Below are positions 6,508-14,846 of a stretch of DNA of 49,457 nucleotides, one piece after another (the first letter of the stretch is position 1; each line of letters starts with the position of its first letter). The position numbers and the translations under genes are program-made. This stretch comes from Spirochaetota bacterium. Lineage in GTDB: Bacteria; Spirochaetota; UBA4802; UBA5368. Under the pieces are notes generated by a model. That model was not told the DNA's origin and ran no database searches. It saw only the letters and a program-made list of their open reading frames with translations. Where the stretch lies: positions 1 to 49,457 of the forward strand of contig SCSX01000050.1 in the NCBI GenBank assembly GCA_004297825.1. The letters are read 5' to 3'.

Positions 6508-9504
6508 ATGCTGCTCTACGTCGAAAGCGAAACGAAGACCGGAAGGTCCGCGACTAACTTTCTTATAAAGACGCTCCTCAGGGTCGCGGCGGCGAACTTC
6601 AACCTGCGCCCGGCGCTCAGGGCGAAGCTGAAGAGCGTGGACGGCTGGCTGGACCTCGCCGTGGGCGTGCGGACGGAAAGCGGCTCCGTCGAATGCGGCA
6701 TCGTCTTCGCGGGCGGACGCGTATCGGTCACCGGCGGGATTCCGCCGCGCGCGGACGCGACGCTGGTCTTTCGCACCGACGCGGCGATGCGCAAACTCCT
6801 CTCCGCGACCCCCACCGACCAGATCCATATGCTCTTGAAAAGCGAGATGCGCGTCGAGGGGAGCATGGGGCAGATAAACCTGTTCTTCTATTTCCTCTCG
6901 CTTCTCATGAATGCGAAGCAGGTGAAGCTCATGGAAGGGGAGCGCGCCTCCCGCCGCAGGGAGCTCCTGAAAGCATCCCCCGCCGCCAATGCCGAATTGT
7001 CCGCCGGGCTCGCCGCCCGGAAGACGGCGCGCCTTGCCGCGCCCTCGCGGGACCGCGGTGTGAAGCACCTGGAGGACCCGTACCTCCCGGCGTACGGGCT
7101 CGCGGACTTTCCCCGGCTCGGGAAATTTCTTGACCTTCACCTCACCGTAAAACCCGAGGTCTGCCCGGAGCTGCCCGGGCTTCTCACCGCGTGGCACCGG
7201 GAGCACGGCTTCGAGCACGATTCCACGGGAAAACCCTGGAACCCCATTCTCCGCAAGGCGCACGCCTACAAGCACCTGATGGAACACAAGGAGCCCATAA
7301 TCGCGGAGGATTCGCTCCTCGCGGGGACCACGACGAGCAAACAGGTCGGCTGTGTCGTCTATCCCGAGGGAAGCGGCGGCCTCATCTGGAACGAGCTCCT
7401 CACCATCCCGCACCGCACACACAACCCGTTCGCGATATCGGCCCACACGCGGGAGCTCCTGCATCGCGACGTGTTTCCCTACTGGGCGCACCGCAACTTC
7501 CGCGAATGGGTGCGCGACAAATACGGCAACCCGCTCTGCCAGCGGATGGACGAGCGTTACGCGCTCTACTTCAACTGGAAACAGGCAACCATCTCCCACA
7601 CGATCCCCGATTTTCCGAAGATACTCGCGAAGGGCACTTCTGGCGTGATCGCGGAGATAAAGGGCGCGCTCAAAAAAAAGAATTTGGGGGCCGATACTAA
7701 GGCGGTCCTCCAGGCGATGGTGCTCACACTCGAGGGACTCGCTTCGTACTCGAAGAACCTCTCGGCGCGGGCGGCGCGGGACGCCGCCGCCGAAAAAGAC
7801 CCCGCGCGGAAAAAGGAGCTCGCCGGGCTCGCGCAGGCGTGCGCGCGCGTGGTCGAGAAGCCGGCGCGGACGCTCTACGAGGCGATGAATGCGGTCTGGA
7901 TCACCTGGATCGCGCTCCACATGGAGAGCATGAACGCGGGGCTCTCGCTCGGGAGGCTCGACCAGTGGCTGCAGCCGTACTTCGACGCGGACATGAAGAA
8001 GATCAAGGGACGGGCCGCGCGGGAGGACTATATCCGCCGCGCGATCGAGCTCATCGGCGATTTCTTCATGCGCTGCACCGATCACTTCCCCCTCACGCCG
8101 GACCTCGCGAATTTCTATTTCGGGGGAAGCTCGTCCGACCAGGCCCTCACCCTCGGGGGCATGACCCCGCAGGGACGCGACGCGGTCAACGACATGACCT
8201 ACATCTTCCTGAAAGTGACCGAGATGCTCTCCATACGCGACCCCAACGTGAACGCGCGTTACGCGCCCGGGGTCAACAGCGACGCCTACTTGAAGAGATT
8301 GTGCGAGGTGAACCTGATCACGGCGGCGACGCCCTCCATGCACAACGACGACGCGATCATCGCCTCGCTCTCGAAGCTCGGATGGGCGAAGGCGGACATC
8401 CGCAACTGGTCGGCGACCGGGTGCGTGGAGCCCACGCTCTCGGGCAAGCACATTGGGCACACGAACATGCAGATGATGAACATGGTCGCGGCGCTCGAGA
8501 TGGCGATGTGCAACGGCAGGCACCCGCTCACGGACTGGAAGCTGGGTCCGGACACGGGCGCCGTCGAAGACGGCGCGTTCGCGAGCTTCGATCAATTCTT
8601 CGCGTCCTTCACGAGGCAGTTCGCCTTCCTCATCGACAAGTCCATCGAGTACAACCACATGCTTGCGGAGGCGCACCAGTATCTGCGGCCCACGCCGCTC
8701 CTTTCGTCGCTCATCGACGGCTGCATCAGGAAGGGGCGCGACGTCACTAAGGGGGGCGCGACCTACAACAGTTCCGGCACCGCGATCATAGGGCTCGCTG
8801 ACGTGACCGATTCGCTCATGGTAATAAAGAAGCTCGTGTTCGACGAGAAAAAGATTTCCTTCGCGGAGCTCAAGAAGGCCGTCGATACGGATTTCCGCGA
8901 CAATCCCGGACTCCTGGCAATGGTGCGCAGGAAGGTCCCGCTCTTCGGCTCGGGGAGCGACGAGGCGGTCGCGATGGCGAACCGCGTCGCGAAGTGGGCG
9001 CACGACTACTACGCGTCCATCCCGCACTACCGGGGAGGCACGTACAATACGGGGTTCTGGTCCATGTCCAACCACGTGGCGTTCGGGACGCTCACGGGGG
9101 CGCTTCCCTCCGGGAGGCTCTCGGGCAAGCCCTTTACGCCCGGGCTCACCCCGCAGCCCTTCGCGTCGAAGAGCCTGCTCGACAACATCCGCGACGTGGC
9201 TCGTCTCGATCCCGTAAATTTAAATAATAACATCGCCTTCAACGTGAAGGTGGTCCCGGCCGCGACCGATACGCACGGAAAGACCGTGGACGACATGTTC
9301 TCGTACGTGAAGACCTATTTCGGCCTGGGCGGGATGCAGATGCAGATGAACGTCGTGACCTCTGCGATGCTCCGCGACGCGATGGCGCACCCGGAGAACT
9401 ACCGGAACCTGATCGTGCGTATCTCGGGCTACAATGCGTACTTCGTGACCCTCAACCGCGACATGCAGATGGAGCTCATCGAGCGCGCGGAGTACGGGAT
9501 ATGA
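6508..9504 (+). CDS. Glycyl radical enzyme with N-terminal SCP2-like domain
   Basis: 998 aa. The start at 6508 has GGGAGG five bases upstream; earlier in-frame ATGs lie inside a repeat. From about residue 190 the protein is a pyruvate-formate-lyase-type GRE: active-site motif TGCVEP with thiyl Cys639 and the glutamate two residues on, and the C-terminal radical loop RISGYNAYF with Gly974, 24 residues from the end. A single Cys and GCVEP argue for the dehydratase/lyase/decarboxylase branch rather than pyruvate formate-lyase, which has Cys-Cys. GREs of this branch are usually about 790-850 aa. The extra N-terminus (about 44-135: GWLDLAVGVR, RADATLVF, MRVEGSM) has the pattern of an SCP2 sterol-carrier/lipid-binding domain. 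The substrate is therefore probably hydrophobic or an acyl thioester (inference). The activase gene is next on the same strand. Oxygen-sensitive, cytoplasmic. Confidence 0.92.
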   Translation: MLLYVESETKTGRSATNFLIKTLLRVAAANFNLRPALRAKLKSVDGWLDLAVGVRTESGSVECGIVFAGGRVSVTGGIPPRADATLVFRTDAAMRKLLSATPTDQIHMLLKSEMRVEGSMGQINLFFYFLSLLMNAKQVKLMEGERASRRRELLKASPAANAELSAGLAARKTARLAAPSRDRGVKHLEDPYLPAYGLADFPRLGKFLDLHLTVKPEVCPELPGLLTAWHREHGFEHDSTGKPWNPILRKAHAYKHLMEHKEPIIAEDSLLAGTTTSKQVGCVVYPEGSGGLIWNELLTIPHRTHNPFAISAHTRELLHRDVFPYWAHRNFREWVRDKYGNPLCQRMDERYALYFNWKQATISHTIPDFPKILAKGTSGVIAEIKGALKKKNLGADTKAVLQAMVLTLEGLASYSKNLSARAARDAAAEKDPARKKELAGLAQACARVVEKPARTLYEAMNAVWITWIALHMESMNAGLSLGRLDQWLQPYFDADMKKIKGRAAREDYIRRAIELIGDFFMRCTDHFPLTPDLANFYFGGSSSDQALTLGGMTPQGRDAVNDMTYIFLKVTEMLSIRDPNVNARYAPGVNSDAYLKRLCEVNLITAATPSMHNDDAIIASLSKLGWAKADIRNWSATGCVEPTLSGKHIGHTNMQMMNMVAALEMAMCNGRHPLTDWKLGPDTGAVEDGAFASFDQFFASFTRQFAFLIDKSIEYNHMLAEAHQYLRPTPLLSSLIDGCIRKGRDVTKGGATYNSSGTAIIGLADVTDSLMVIKKLVFDEKKISFAELKKAVDTDFRDNPGLLAMVRRKVPLFGSGSDEAVAMANRVAKWAHDYYASIPHYRGGTYNTGFWSMSNHVAFGTLTGALPSGRLSGKPFTPGLTPQPFASKSLLDNIRDVARLDPVNLNNNIAFNVKVVPAATDTHGKTVDDMFSYVKTYFGLGGMQMQMNVVTSAMLRDAMAHPENYRNLIVRISGYNAYFVTLNRDMQMELIERAEYGI

Positions 9505-9568
9505 ACCCTTTGCCCCCCTCGAGAAAAGGGGCGGCAGGCTAAGCGTATCATGAGATGGGGACGCCGTT

Positions 9569-9671
9569 CTCCTCCCCCTTGATGGGGGAGGCTGGGTGGG
9601 GGTGAAAGAGCATCTAACATGCACAGGCATACTCTACACCCTCCCCTGACCCCTCCCGTCGAGGGAGGGGG
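9569..9671. repeat. CCCTCCCC-type palindromic repeat, copy B
   Basis: Same orientation and nearly the same sequence as copy A at 6238-6340, differing mainly in the central ~20 bases. It lies in the gene-free stretch 9505-9890 between the glycyl radical enzyme and its activase. Apart from this repeat and the 28-bp repeat at 9750, nothing else is recognised there. Confidence 0.8.
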
Positions 9672-9749
9672 ATGTGGCAGAATGCTATTGGCAGATAAGC
9701 TTCTCGTGGGAGAGATGGAATGTGATGAAGAAGATAATGATGAGAAAGA

Positions 9750-9777
9750 CGCCCCCGCACCCCCGAAGGGGGCAAGG
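9750..9777. repeat. 28-bp GC-rich repeat, left copy of an inverted pair
   Basis: Reverse complement of the sequence at 10826-10853, with one mismatch in 28 (CCTTGCCCCCT, then T or C, then CGGGGGTGCGGGGGCG). The pair encloses the activase gene. Confidence 0.75.
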
Positions 9778-9890
9778 ACTCGGATCGACGGAAATGCCGT
9801 TAACCGAATTCCCTCTGCGGTTTCATTCCCTTATTTCCTCCTCTCCTATTCAGGGCGCCTGAGGAATTCAGCACTGTAAATGTAAAAGCT

Positions 9891-10820
9891 ATGAGAAATG
9901 ATACCATAAAAACCCCCCTCGTCCTGGAAATCCGCGGGAACTCGCTGGATGACGGGCCGGGTATCCGCTCGGTGGTGTTCTTCAAGGGATGCCCGCTCTC
10001 GTGCGCCTGGTGCCACAATCCGGAGAGCAAGAGCGTCCACGAGGAGATCGCCTACGACGCGCGCGAGTGCGTCGGGTGCGATACCTGCATACCCCTGTGC
10101 GGGCGAAACGCGCTTTCCCGCAAAAACGCGGGTTTCATCGACCGGAAGAAATGCGATCTCTGCTTCGCGTGCGCCCAGGCCTGTCCCTCGGGCGCGCTCG
10201 CGCGGGTCGGCAGGGAGATGTCCGTCGGCGAAATTACGGAAGCGCTCCTCAGGGACAAGCCGTTCTACGATACCTCCGGCGGCGGGGTGACGCTCTCGGG
10301 GGGCGAGCCCGCGCTCTTCATCGAGTTCGTATCGGCACTGCTCGCGATGCTCAGGAAAAAAAGAGTCCATACCCTCATCGAGACGAGCGGTTTCTTCGAT
10401 TATTCTAATTTCGCCCAACGGGTGCTTTCGAACGTGGACGCGATCTACTTCGACATCAAGCTTATCGATGAATCGACCCACTGGAAGTACGCGGGCGTCC
10501 CGAATGCGCGCATCCTGGAAAACTTCCGGCGCCTTCTCGCGGACGCTGCCCGCGCGAAGGTCGAGCTCCTTCCGCGCACGCCCCTCGTGCCCGGCATCAC
10601 CGACACGGATTCCAATTTGACCGGCATCGCGGATTTCCTCGCGGGACTCGGGGTGAAGAAGGCGGCGCTCATGCAGTACAACCCGCTCTGGCACGACAAG
10701 GCCGCGAAGATCGGCGCGGCGGACCGTTACGCGAACGACCCCGCGATGGGCGCGTGGATGGATAAGCAGAATCTGCGGCGCTGCCGCGATATATTCAAAG
10801 CGAAGGGAATCGAAACTTGA
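9891..10820 (+). CDS. Glycyl radical enzyme activase (radical SAM)
   Basis: 309 aa. The radical SAM motif CX3CX2C is at Cys34, 38 and 41 (GCPLSCAWCHNPES). A ferredoxin-like insert with two CX2CX2CX3C clusters follows (Cys60/63/66/70 and Cys88/91/94/98), as in activases of the glycerol dehydratase/choline lyase branch and unlike the shorter PFL activase. GGGVTLSGGEP is the SAM-binding signature. It should abstract hydrogen from Gly974 of the upstream enzyme. No good Shine-Dalgarno is seen close to the ATG (a GAGGAATT lies about 27 bases upstream), so expression may depend on context or the start may be slightly off. It is separated from the GRE by 386 bp of repeats, which is unusually far for a GRE/activase pair. 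Confidence 0.93.
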   Translation: MRNDTIKTPLVLEIRGNSLDDGPGIRSVVFFKGCPLSCAWCHNPESKSVHEEIAYDARECVGCDTCIPLCGRNALSRKNAGFIDRKKCDLCFACAQACPSGALARVGREMSVGEITEALLRDKPFYDTSGGGVTLSGGEPALFIEFVSALLAMLRKKRVHTLIETSGFFDYSNFAQRVLSNVDAIYFDIKLIDESTHWKYAGVPNARILENFRRLLADAARAKVELLPRTPLVPGITDTDSNLTGIADFLAGLGVKKAALMQYNPLWHDKAAKIGAADRYANDPAMGAWMDKQNLRRCRDIFKAKGIET

Positions 10821-10825
10821 CATTG

Positions 10826-10853
10826 CCTTGCCCCCTCCGGGGGTGCGGGGGCG
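10826..10853. repeat. 28-bp GC-rich repeat, right copy of an inverted pair
   Basis: Starts five bases after the activase stop codon and pairs with 9750-9777 (27 of 28 identical when inverted). It can itself fold (CCCCCTCCGGGGG) and may end transcription. The gene-free stretch 10821-11182 holds this repeat, an AACCGC element and a CCCTCCCC element. Confidence 0.75.
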
Positions 10854-10879
10854 ATTTCAGGATCGATGAAAGCATATGC

Positions 10880-10948
10880 AACCGCGAATGAGCGCGAATG
10901 AACGCGAATTAAAAAAATATTGGCGTTCATTCGCGTCTATTTGCGGTT
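10880..10948. repeat. AACCGC-ended inverted repeat, copy 2 of 5
   Basis: Begins AACCGCGAATGAGCGCGAAT and ends TTCGCGTCTATTTGCGGTT, the arms being inverted and separated by an A/T-rich loop. Same family as 6353-6422. Confidence 0.85.
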
Positions 10949-10999
10949 AAATCCCGGTTGTTAGGGAATGACTTGGCAAACCGTGTTATGGTTCGGACT

Positions 11000-11143
11000 T
11001 CCCTTGAGGGGAGGGGTTAGGGAAGGGTGAGAGCTTTGCATAGCAGGGAGGCTTTCCACCCCCACCCGGCCTCGATGTACAGGATGTACGAATGCCGCGG
11101 AGGACACGGATGTCCGTGAGCGGCCCCCATCAGGGGGGAGGAG
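11000..11143. repeat. CCCTCCCC-type repeat, copy C, interrupted
   Basis: Reverse orientation relative to copies A and B. Between GGCC and CCCATC, where A and B read straight through, about 50 extra bases are present. The insert contains its own hairpin (CACGGA-TG-TCCGTG within GCCGC...GCGGC), so one repeat appears nested in another. It ends 39 bp before the DUF362 gene. Confidence 0.7.
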
Positions 11144-11182
11144 AACGGCGCGACGAACAATTTCCTCAAACAGGAGGGCGTA

Positions 11183-12529
11183 ATGAAAAAGAGTCCGGTT
11201 AAGAAGAAGGCGAAGGGGAGCGAAAAGACGGCGGGAAAGGCGAAGCCCCGCGTGATCGTGAGGCTCTGCGACGAGTACGATCCCCCCCGCATCCAGGAGA
11301 TCATCCGCGAGTCCATGGATGAGCTGGGCATGAAGCCCCGCGGCAAGGTGTTCATCAAGCCGAATGTGGTATCGGCGAATAAAAACTACATTCACAATTC
11401 TTTCACCGAGCCCTCGGTCGTGGAATCGGCCATTAAGGTCCTGAAAGGCCAGGGGGTGCCCGATATCACCGTGGGCGAATCGGGCGGGTTCGGCATTCCG
11501 TCGCGCCTGTTCCTGAAAGAAGCGGGCTACCTCGAGATGGGGGCGCGCCTGGGCGTGAGGGTCATCGACCTGAACGAGCACCCCGTGGACCGCGTGGAGC
11601 TCAAGAAAGGGAAGTGGCACAAATCGATGCTCCTCGCGCGCGACATTAAAGACGCCGATTTCAAGATCTGGATGCCCAAGCTCAAGTTCCACATCTTCGC
11701 CCAGGTCACGCACGCGCTCAAGCTCAACATCGGGATCCTCCAGCACGCGGAGCGCATGCTCTTCCACGATCACCGCATCCACGAGAAGATCGTCGACCTG
11801 CTCGAGGTCGGGTACCCCGATCTCGTGATCACCGACGCGATCGACATCACCTACGGGTATGAATCGGCGCCGTATCCCGTGCACCTGGGGGCGCTCATCA
11901 TCGCGAACGACCCGGTCGCCGCCGACACCGTGACGGCGCACATCATGGGCTACAGGCCGGAGGAGGTGCAGCACCTCAAGATCGCGTCCCAGCGCGGCTA
12001 CGGTTCGATCAGCCTTAAAGACATATCGGTCGAGGGCGATGCCGACATCGACAAACTTCGCGCGAAGCCCAAGGGCCAGACGCGCCTCTTCCAGCACCTG
12101 AACGAGCTCGATACCCCCATACAATTCTACACCGGCCATGCGCCCGACACCAGCGTACTCTGCGACGGCGGGTGCGAGGGCGCGGTGAAGGGCTGCCTGG
12201 GCACCATAGAGAAACGGCGTCCCGGCTCCCTGAAAAAAGCGAAGAAGGGCGCGATCGTGCAGGGAATCTACAAGGGCGACGTCATCATGCCCGACGGTCC
12301 CGTGCTCCTTCTGGGTGACTGCACCCGCGTGGAAGGCAAACTCGATGCAAAGAAGATTTATCGCGTCAAGGGGTGTCCTATCGGGGTGAAGGTGCTGTTC
12401 ATGAAGATCCCGTTCCTGTTCGGCCTTCCCAACCCCATGTTCGACACGCGCGACTCGGTGCTCTTTGTCTACAACAGCGTGGTGAAGGGAATGAGCATCG
12501 CGTTGAACAGGTACGTGCTGAGAAGGTAA
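11183..12529 (+). CDS. DUF362-family protein
   Basis: 448 aa with an AGGAGGG Shine-Dalgarno before the ATG. After a lysine-rich N-terminus (about 20 residues), the sequence follows the DUF362 pattern: GKVFIKPNVVSANK, TEPSVVESAIKVL, ITVGESGG, MPKLKFHIFAQVTHALKLNIG, then a C-terminal region with clustered cysteines (CDGGCEGAVKGC, DCTRVEG, KGCPIG). The cysteines could bind a metal or Fe-S cluster, but the classic two-ferredoxin form is absent. The molecular function of DUF362 is unknown. It is co-directional with the GRE and activase, 362 bp after the latter, so membership of that locus is plausible but unproved. Confidence 0.85.
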   Translation: MKKSPVKKKAKGSEKTAGKAKPRVIVRLCDEYDPPRIQEIIRESMDELGMKPRGKVFIKPNVVSANKNYIHNSFTEPSVVESAIKVLKGQGVPDITVGESGGFGIPSRLFLKEAGYLEMGARLGVRVIDLNEHPVDRVELKKGKWHKSMLLARDIKDADFKIWMPKLKFHIFAQVTHALKLNIGILQHAERMLFHDHRIHEKIVDLLEVGYPDLVITDAIDITYGYESAPYPVHLGALIIANDPVAADTVTAHIMGYRPEEVQHLKIASQRGYGSISLKDISVEGDADIDKLRAKPKGQTRLFQHLNELDTPIQFYTGHAPDTSVLCDGGCEGAVKGCLGTIEKRRPGSLKKAKKGAIVQGIYKGDVIMPDGPVLLLGDCTRVEGKLDAKKIYRVKGCPIGVKVLFMKIPFLFGLPNPMFDTRDSVLFVYNSVVKGMSIALNRYVLRR

Positions 12530-12539
12530 CGCGCCAGGG

Positions 12540-12809
12540 TCAGTCTCCGAACCTCCGGGCCGCCCGCGCACGCGCTTTTGCCGCCTCTTCCCCGCGGTCG
12601 CGGTGCGGTGCCGTGGTTTTGAGCGAGTCGAGTAAGGCGCGGGACACCGCGGCGATCTCCTCGACCGCGACGAGGAACGCCTCCTCGTTCGCCCTGGATG
12701 GATGGGTGAAGCCGCTCACCTTCCTGACGAACTGCAGCGCCGAGGAGCGTATCTCCTCCTCGGTCGCCGGGGGGTCGAAATTGAAAAGCGGTTTAATGTT
12801 CCTGCACAT
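12540..12809 (-). CDS. DUF2277 family small protein
   Basis: 89 aa beginning MCRNIKPLFNFDPPATEEEI, the highly conserved start of DUF2277, with LQFVRKVSGFTHPSRANEEAF and a C-terminal arginine/alanine-rich helix. Function unknown. It lies 37 bp downstream of the FmdB-like gene on the same strand and converges on the DUF362 gene with only 10 bp between the stops. Confidence 0.92.
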   Translation of the reverse strand: MCRNIKPLFNFDPPATEEEIRSSALQFVRKVSGFTHPSRANEEAFLVAVEEIAAVSRALLDSLKTTAPHRDRGEEAAKARARAARRFGD

Positions 12810-12846
12810 GGGTCGTATGCGGCCGCACGGGCCGTCATCGGGGTCT

Positions 12847-13026
12847 TCAGCCCCCGCCCGAAGGGGTGCATGATGCGCCGAGGGTCGCGTTCAGGAAGGT
12901 CGAAATCATTTTCTTGACCCTGCTCGAACCGCACTTCTCGCAGTTACCAACGCTGAAATCGCCGATTTTCCTTATCTCGGAAAACACGTTTCCGCATTCG
13001 TCGCAGATAAACTCATATACAGGCAT
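12847..13026 (-). CDS. FmdB-family zinc ribbon protein
   Basis: 59 aa starting MPVYEFICDECGNVFSEI, with a second CxxC (CEKCGSS) about 20 residues on: the one-ribbon FmdB/'putative regulatory protein' family, which ends, as here, in a Ser/Gly-rich tail (CTPSGGG). The start is backed by AGAGGAG upstream. Regulatory roles proposed for the family are not well established. It probably forms a two-gene transcript with the DUF2277 gene. Confidence 0.88.
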   Translation of the reverse strand: MPVYEFICDECGNVFSEIRKIGDFSVGNCEKCGSSRVKKMISTFLNATLGASCTPSGGG

Positions 13027-13106
13027 GGCGTGCTCCTCTTAATATTAAGTAAATACTAAAATACTGATATTCTGTCAACTAATTTTTTGAAAATTGCCCT
13101 TGAGCA

Positions 13107-13146
13107 CCAGATGAAGGCGCGGATTCGAATCCGCGCCTTCATCTGG
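13107..13146. repeat. Perfect 40-bp palindrome
   Basis: Two exact 20-base arms with no loop (left arm CCAGATGAAGGCGCGGATTC). It lies between the divergent fmdB-like gene and the GAF gene. A 40-bp relative with 3 mismatched pairs is at 16777-16816. It could form a cruciform, serve as a protein-binding site, or end transcripts coming from either side; no T-run follows. Confidence 0.85.
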
Positions 13147-13250
13147 CATGATATTTCATTGACTTTGTCCCCGGGCCCTGTAGTGTCAGGGCGCGGATAC
13201 CAGGCTTGTATCGTGCCGTTGCAGGCGCTCAATTCCTTTCAAGGAGGGTG

Positions 13251-13820
13251 ATGAGTTTGAAAGACAAAGAAACGAACTATTTCAAATCCCTGTATGAAGT
13301 CGTGCGCGTCATCCACTCTTCGCTGGACGTCAATATCGTGCTCGAGGAGATCGTAAAATCGGTGGTGGGCGCGCTGAATGTAAAGGCGTCATCGATACGC
13401 CTTCTCGAATCGCGGAGAAAGGTGCTCATCATGGGTGCGGCGTTCGGGCTTTCGAAAAGCTATATTAAAAAAGGGCCCGTGCTCGTGAAGGAAAGCGGTC
13501 TCGACCAGAAAGTCCTCAAGGGCCAGCTCATCTACATCAAGGACGTCCAGAACGATCCGGATTTCCAGTACGGCGCGGTGGCAAAGACCGAGGGGATCAA
13601 GTCCCTCATCGTCGCGCCCCTGTCGACCGGAAAAAAGGTGATCGGCATGCTCCGCGTGTATACGGACAAGGTGAGGGAATTCAAAAAAGAAGAAATCCAG
13701 TTCCTGGAGGCGGTGGCGAACCTGAGCGCGCTTGCGCTCGACAACGCGCGTCTTCACCAGGTTCTGCAAACCGACTACGACCTGCTCGTGGCCCATAAAT
13801 ACCGGCTCGATGACAATTAA
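13251..13820 (+). CDS. GAF-domain sensor protein
   Basis: 189 aa when begun at the ATG after AAGGAGGGTG (spacing is short; an in-frame TTG six bases later is the alternative). After a short helix, a single GAF domain fills most of the protein (SLDVNIVLEEIVKSVV, ASSIRLLES, IKSLIVAPLSTGKKVIGMLRVY, FLEAVANLSALALDNARL). GAF domains bind small molecules or sense redox state; there is no output domain, so it would act through a partner. It is 12 bp ahead of gap and 3-gene co-directional with the flavin oxidoreductase, hence probably one operon. Confidence 0.85.
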   Translation: MSLKDKETNYFKSLYEVVRVIHSSLDVNIVLEEIVKSVVGALNVKASSIRLLESRRKVLIMGAAFGLSKSYIKKGPVLVKESGLDQKVLKGQLIYIKDVQNDPDFQYGAVAKTEGIKSLIVAPLSTGKKVIGMLRVYTDKVREFKKEEIQFLEAVANLSALALDNARLHQVLQTDYDLLVAHKYRLDDN

Positions 13821-13832
13821 CAGGAGGCCATT

Positions 13833-14846
13833 ATGATACGCGTGGGAATCAACGGCTTCGGCCGGATCGGACGGCAGGTGTTAAAGGCGATCATGGAGCG
13901 CCATGGCAAGACCCTTCAGGTGGTCGCGATAAACGATCTCTTCGACGTTGAAACGAATGCGCACCTGTTCCAGTTCGATACTAACTACGGCCAGTTCGCG
14001 GGGGATATCAAAGTAAAGAAGGACGCCTTCGTGATAAACGGCCAGACGATAAAGAGCTTCAAGATGCGGGACCCGGCGAGCATCCCCTGGGACGACGTGG
14101 GAGCGGATCTCGTGGTGGAATCGACCGGTCTCTTCCTGGCGAAGGCGGAGGCGTCGGCCCATATGCACGGCGGGGCGAAGAAGGTGATCATATCGGCCCC
14201 GGCGAAGGACGAGGACATCACCATCGTCATGGGCGTGAATCACGGCAACTACGTACCGTCGAAGCATCATGTGATATCGAACGCCTCCTGCACCACGAAC
14301 TGCCTCGCGCCCCCGGCCATGGTGATGCACAACGCCTTCGGGATAGAGAAGGGCTGGATGACCACGGTGCATTCCTACACCAACGACCAGAGGATCCTCG
14401 ACCTTCCGCACAAGGACCTGCGGCGCGCACGTGCGGCGGCGCTCAACATCATCCCGACCACGACGGGGGCGGCCAAGGCGGTATCCCTGGTCCTCCCGGA
14501 GCTCAAGGGACGCATAGACGGATACTCCCTGCGCGTACCCACGCCCACGGTATCGGTGGTGGACCTTTCGGTGTTGCTCGCGAAGGATACCACGACGGAG
14601 GAGCTCAGGGACGCGCTCGTCAAGGCGTCCCGCGCCTCCCTCAAGGGAATCATGGCGTGCGAGAACCGGAGGCTTGTGTCGTCGGACTTCAAGGGCAATC
14701 CCTATTCCTCGATCGTGGACCTCGAGTTCACCCAGGTGATACAGAAGAACATGGCCAAGCTCGTCACCTGGTACGACAACGAATGGGGCTATTCCTGCAG
14801 GGTCGCCGACCTCGCGAATTACATCGCCAAAAAAGGAATCAAATGA
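13833..14846 (+). CDS. gap: Glyceraldehyde-3-phosphate dehydrogenase, type I
   Basis: 337 aa, the normal length. It has the NAD-binding GFGRIG motif (residues 8-13), Asp35 (AINDL) favouring NAD over NADP, the catalytic motif SNASCTTNC with Cys153, and HSYTNDQ with the active-site histidine. It catalyses the phosphorylating oxidation of glyceraldehyde-3-phosphate in glycolysis. AGGAGG precedes the ATG. Its TGA overlaps the start codon of the next gene (ATGA), pointing to coupled translation with an old-yellow-enzyme-type reductase, an uncommon pairing; glycolytic pgk and tpi genes are not beside it. Confidence 0.97.
   Translation: MIRVGINGFGRIGRQVLKAIMERHGKTLQVVAINDLFDVETNAHLFQFDTNYGQFAGDIKVKKDAFVINGQTIKSFKMRDPASIPWDDVGADLVVESTGLFLAKAEASAHMHGGAKKVIISAPAKDEDITIVMGVNHGNYVPSKHHVISNASCTTNCLAPPAMVMHNAFGIEKGWMTTVHSYTNDQRILDLPHKDLRRARAAALNIIPTTTGAAKAVSLVLPELKGRIDGYSLRVPTPTVSVVDLSVLLAKDTTTEELRDALVKASRASLKGIMACENRRLVSSDFKGNPYSSIVDLEFTQVIQKNMAKLVTWYDNEWGYSCRVADLANYIAKKGIK

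Noticed and set aside
6394-9075. 893-codon open frame on the minus strand
   Set aside because: Fully antisense to the glycyl radical enzyme; Arg/His/Val-rich composition typical of a GC-rich shadow frame; no family pattern.
9619-9879. 86-codon ORF between GRE and activase
   Set aside because: Begins inside the CCCTCCCC repeat, runs through the 28-bp repeat, and has no recognisable protein pattern.
6508-10820. Bacterial microcompartment-associated GRE locus
   Set aside because: No shell-protein genes or encapsulation peptides are visible in the window, and the extra domain is SCP2-like rather than a BMC targeting tail.
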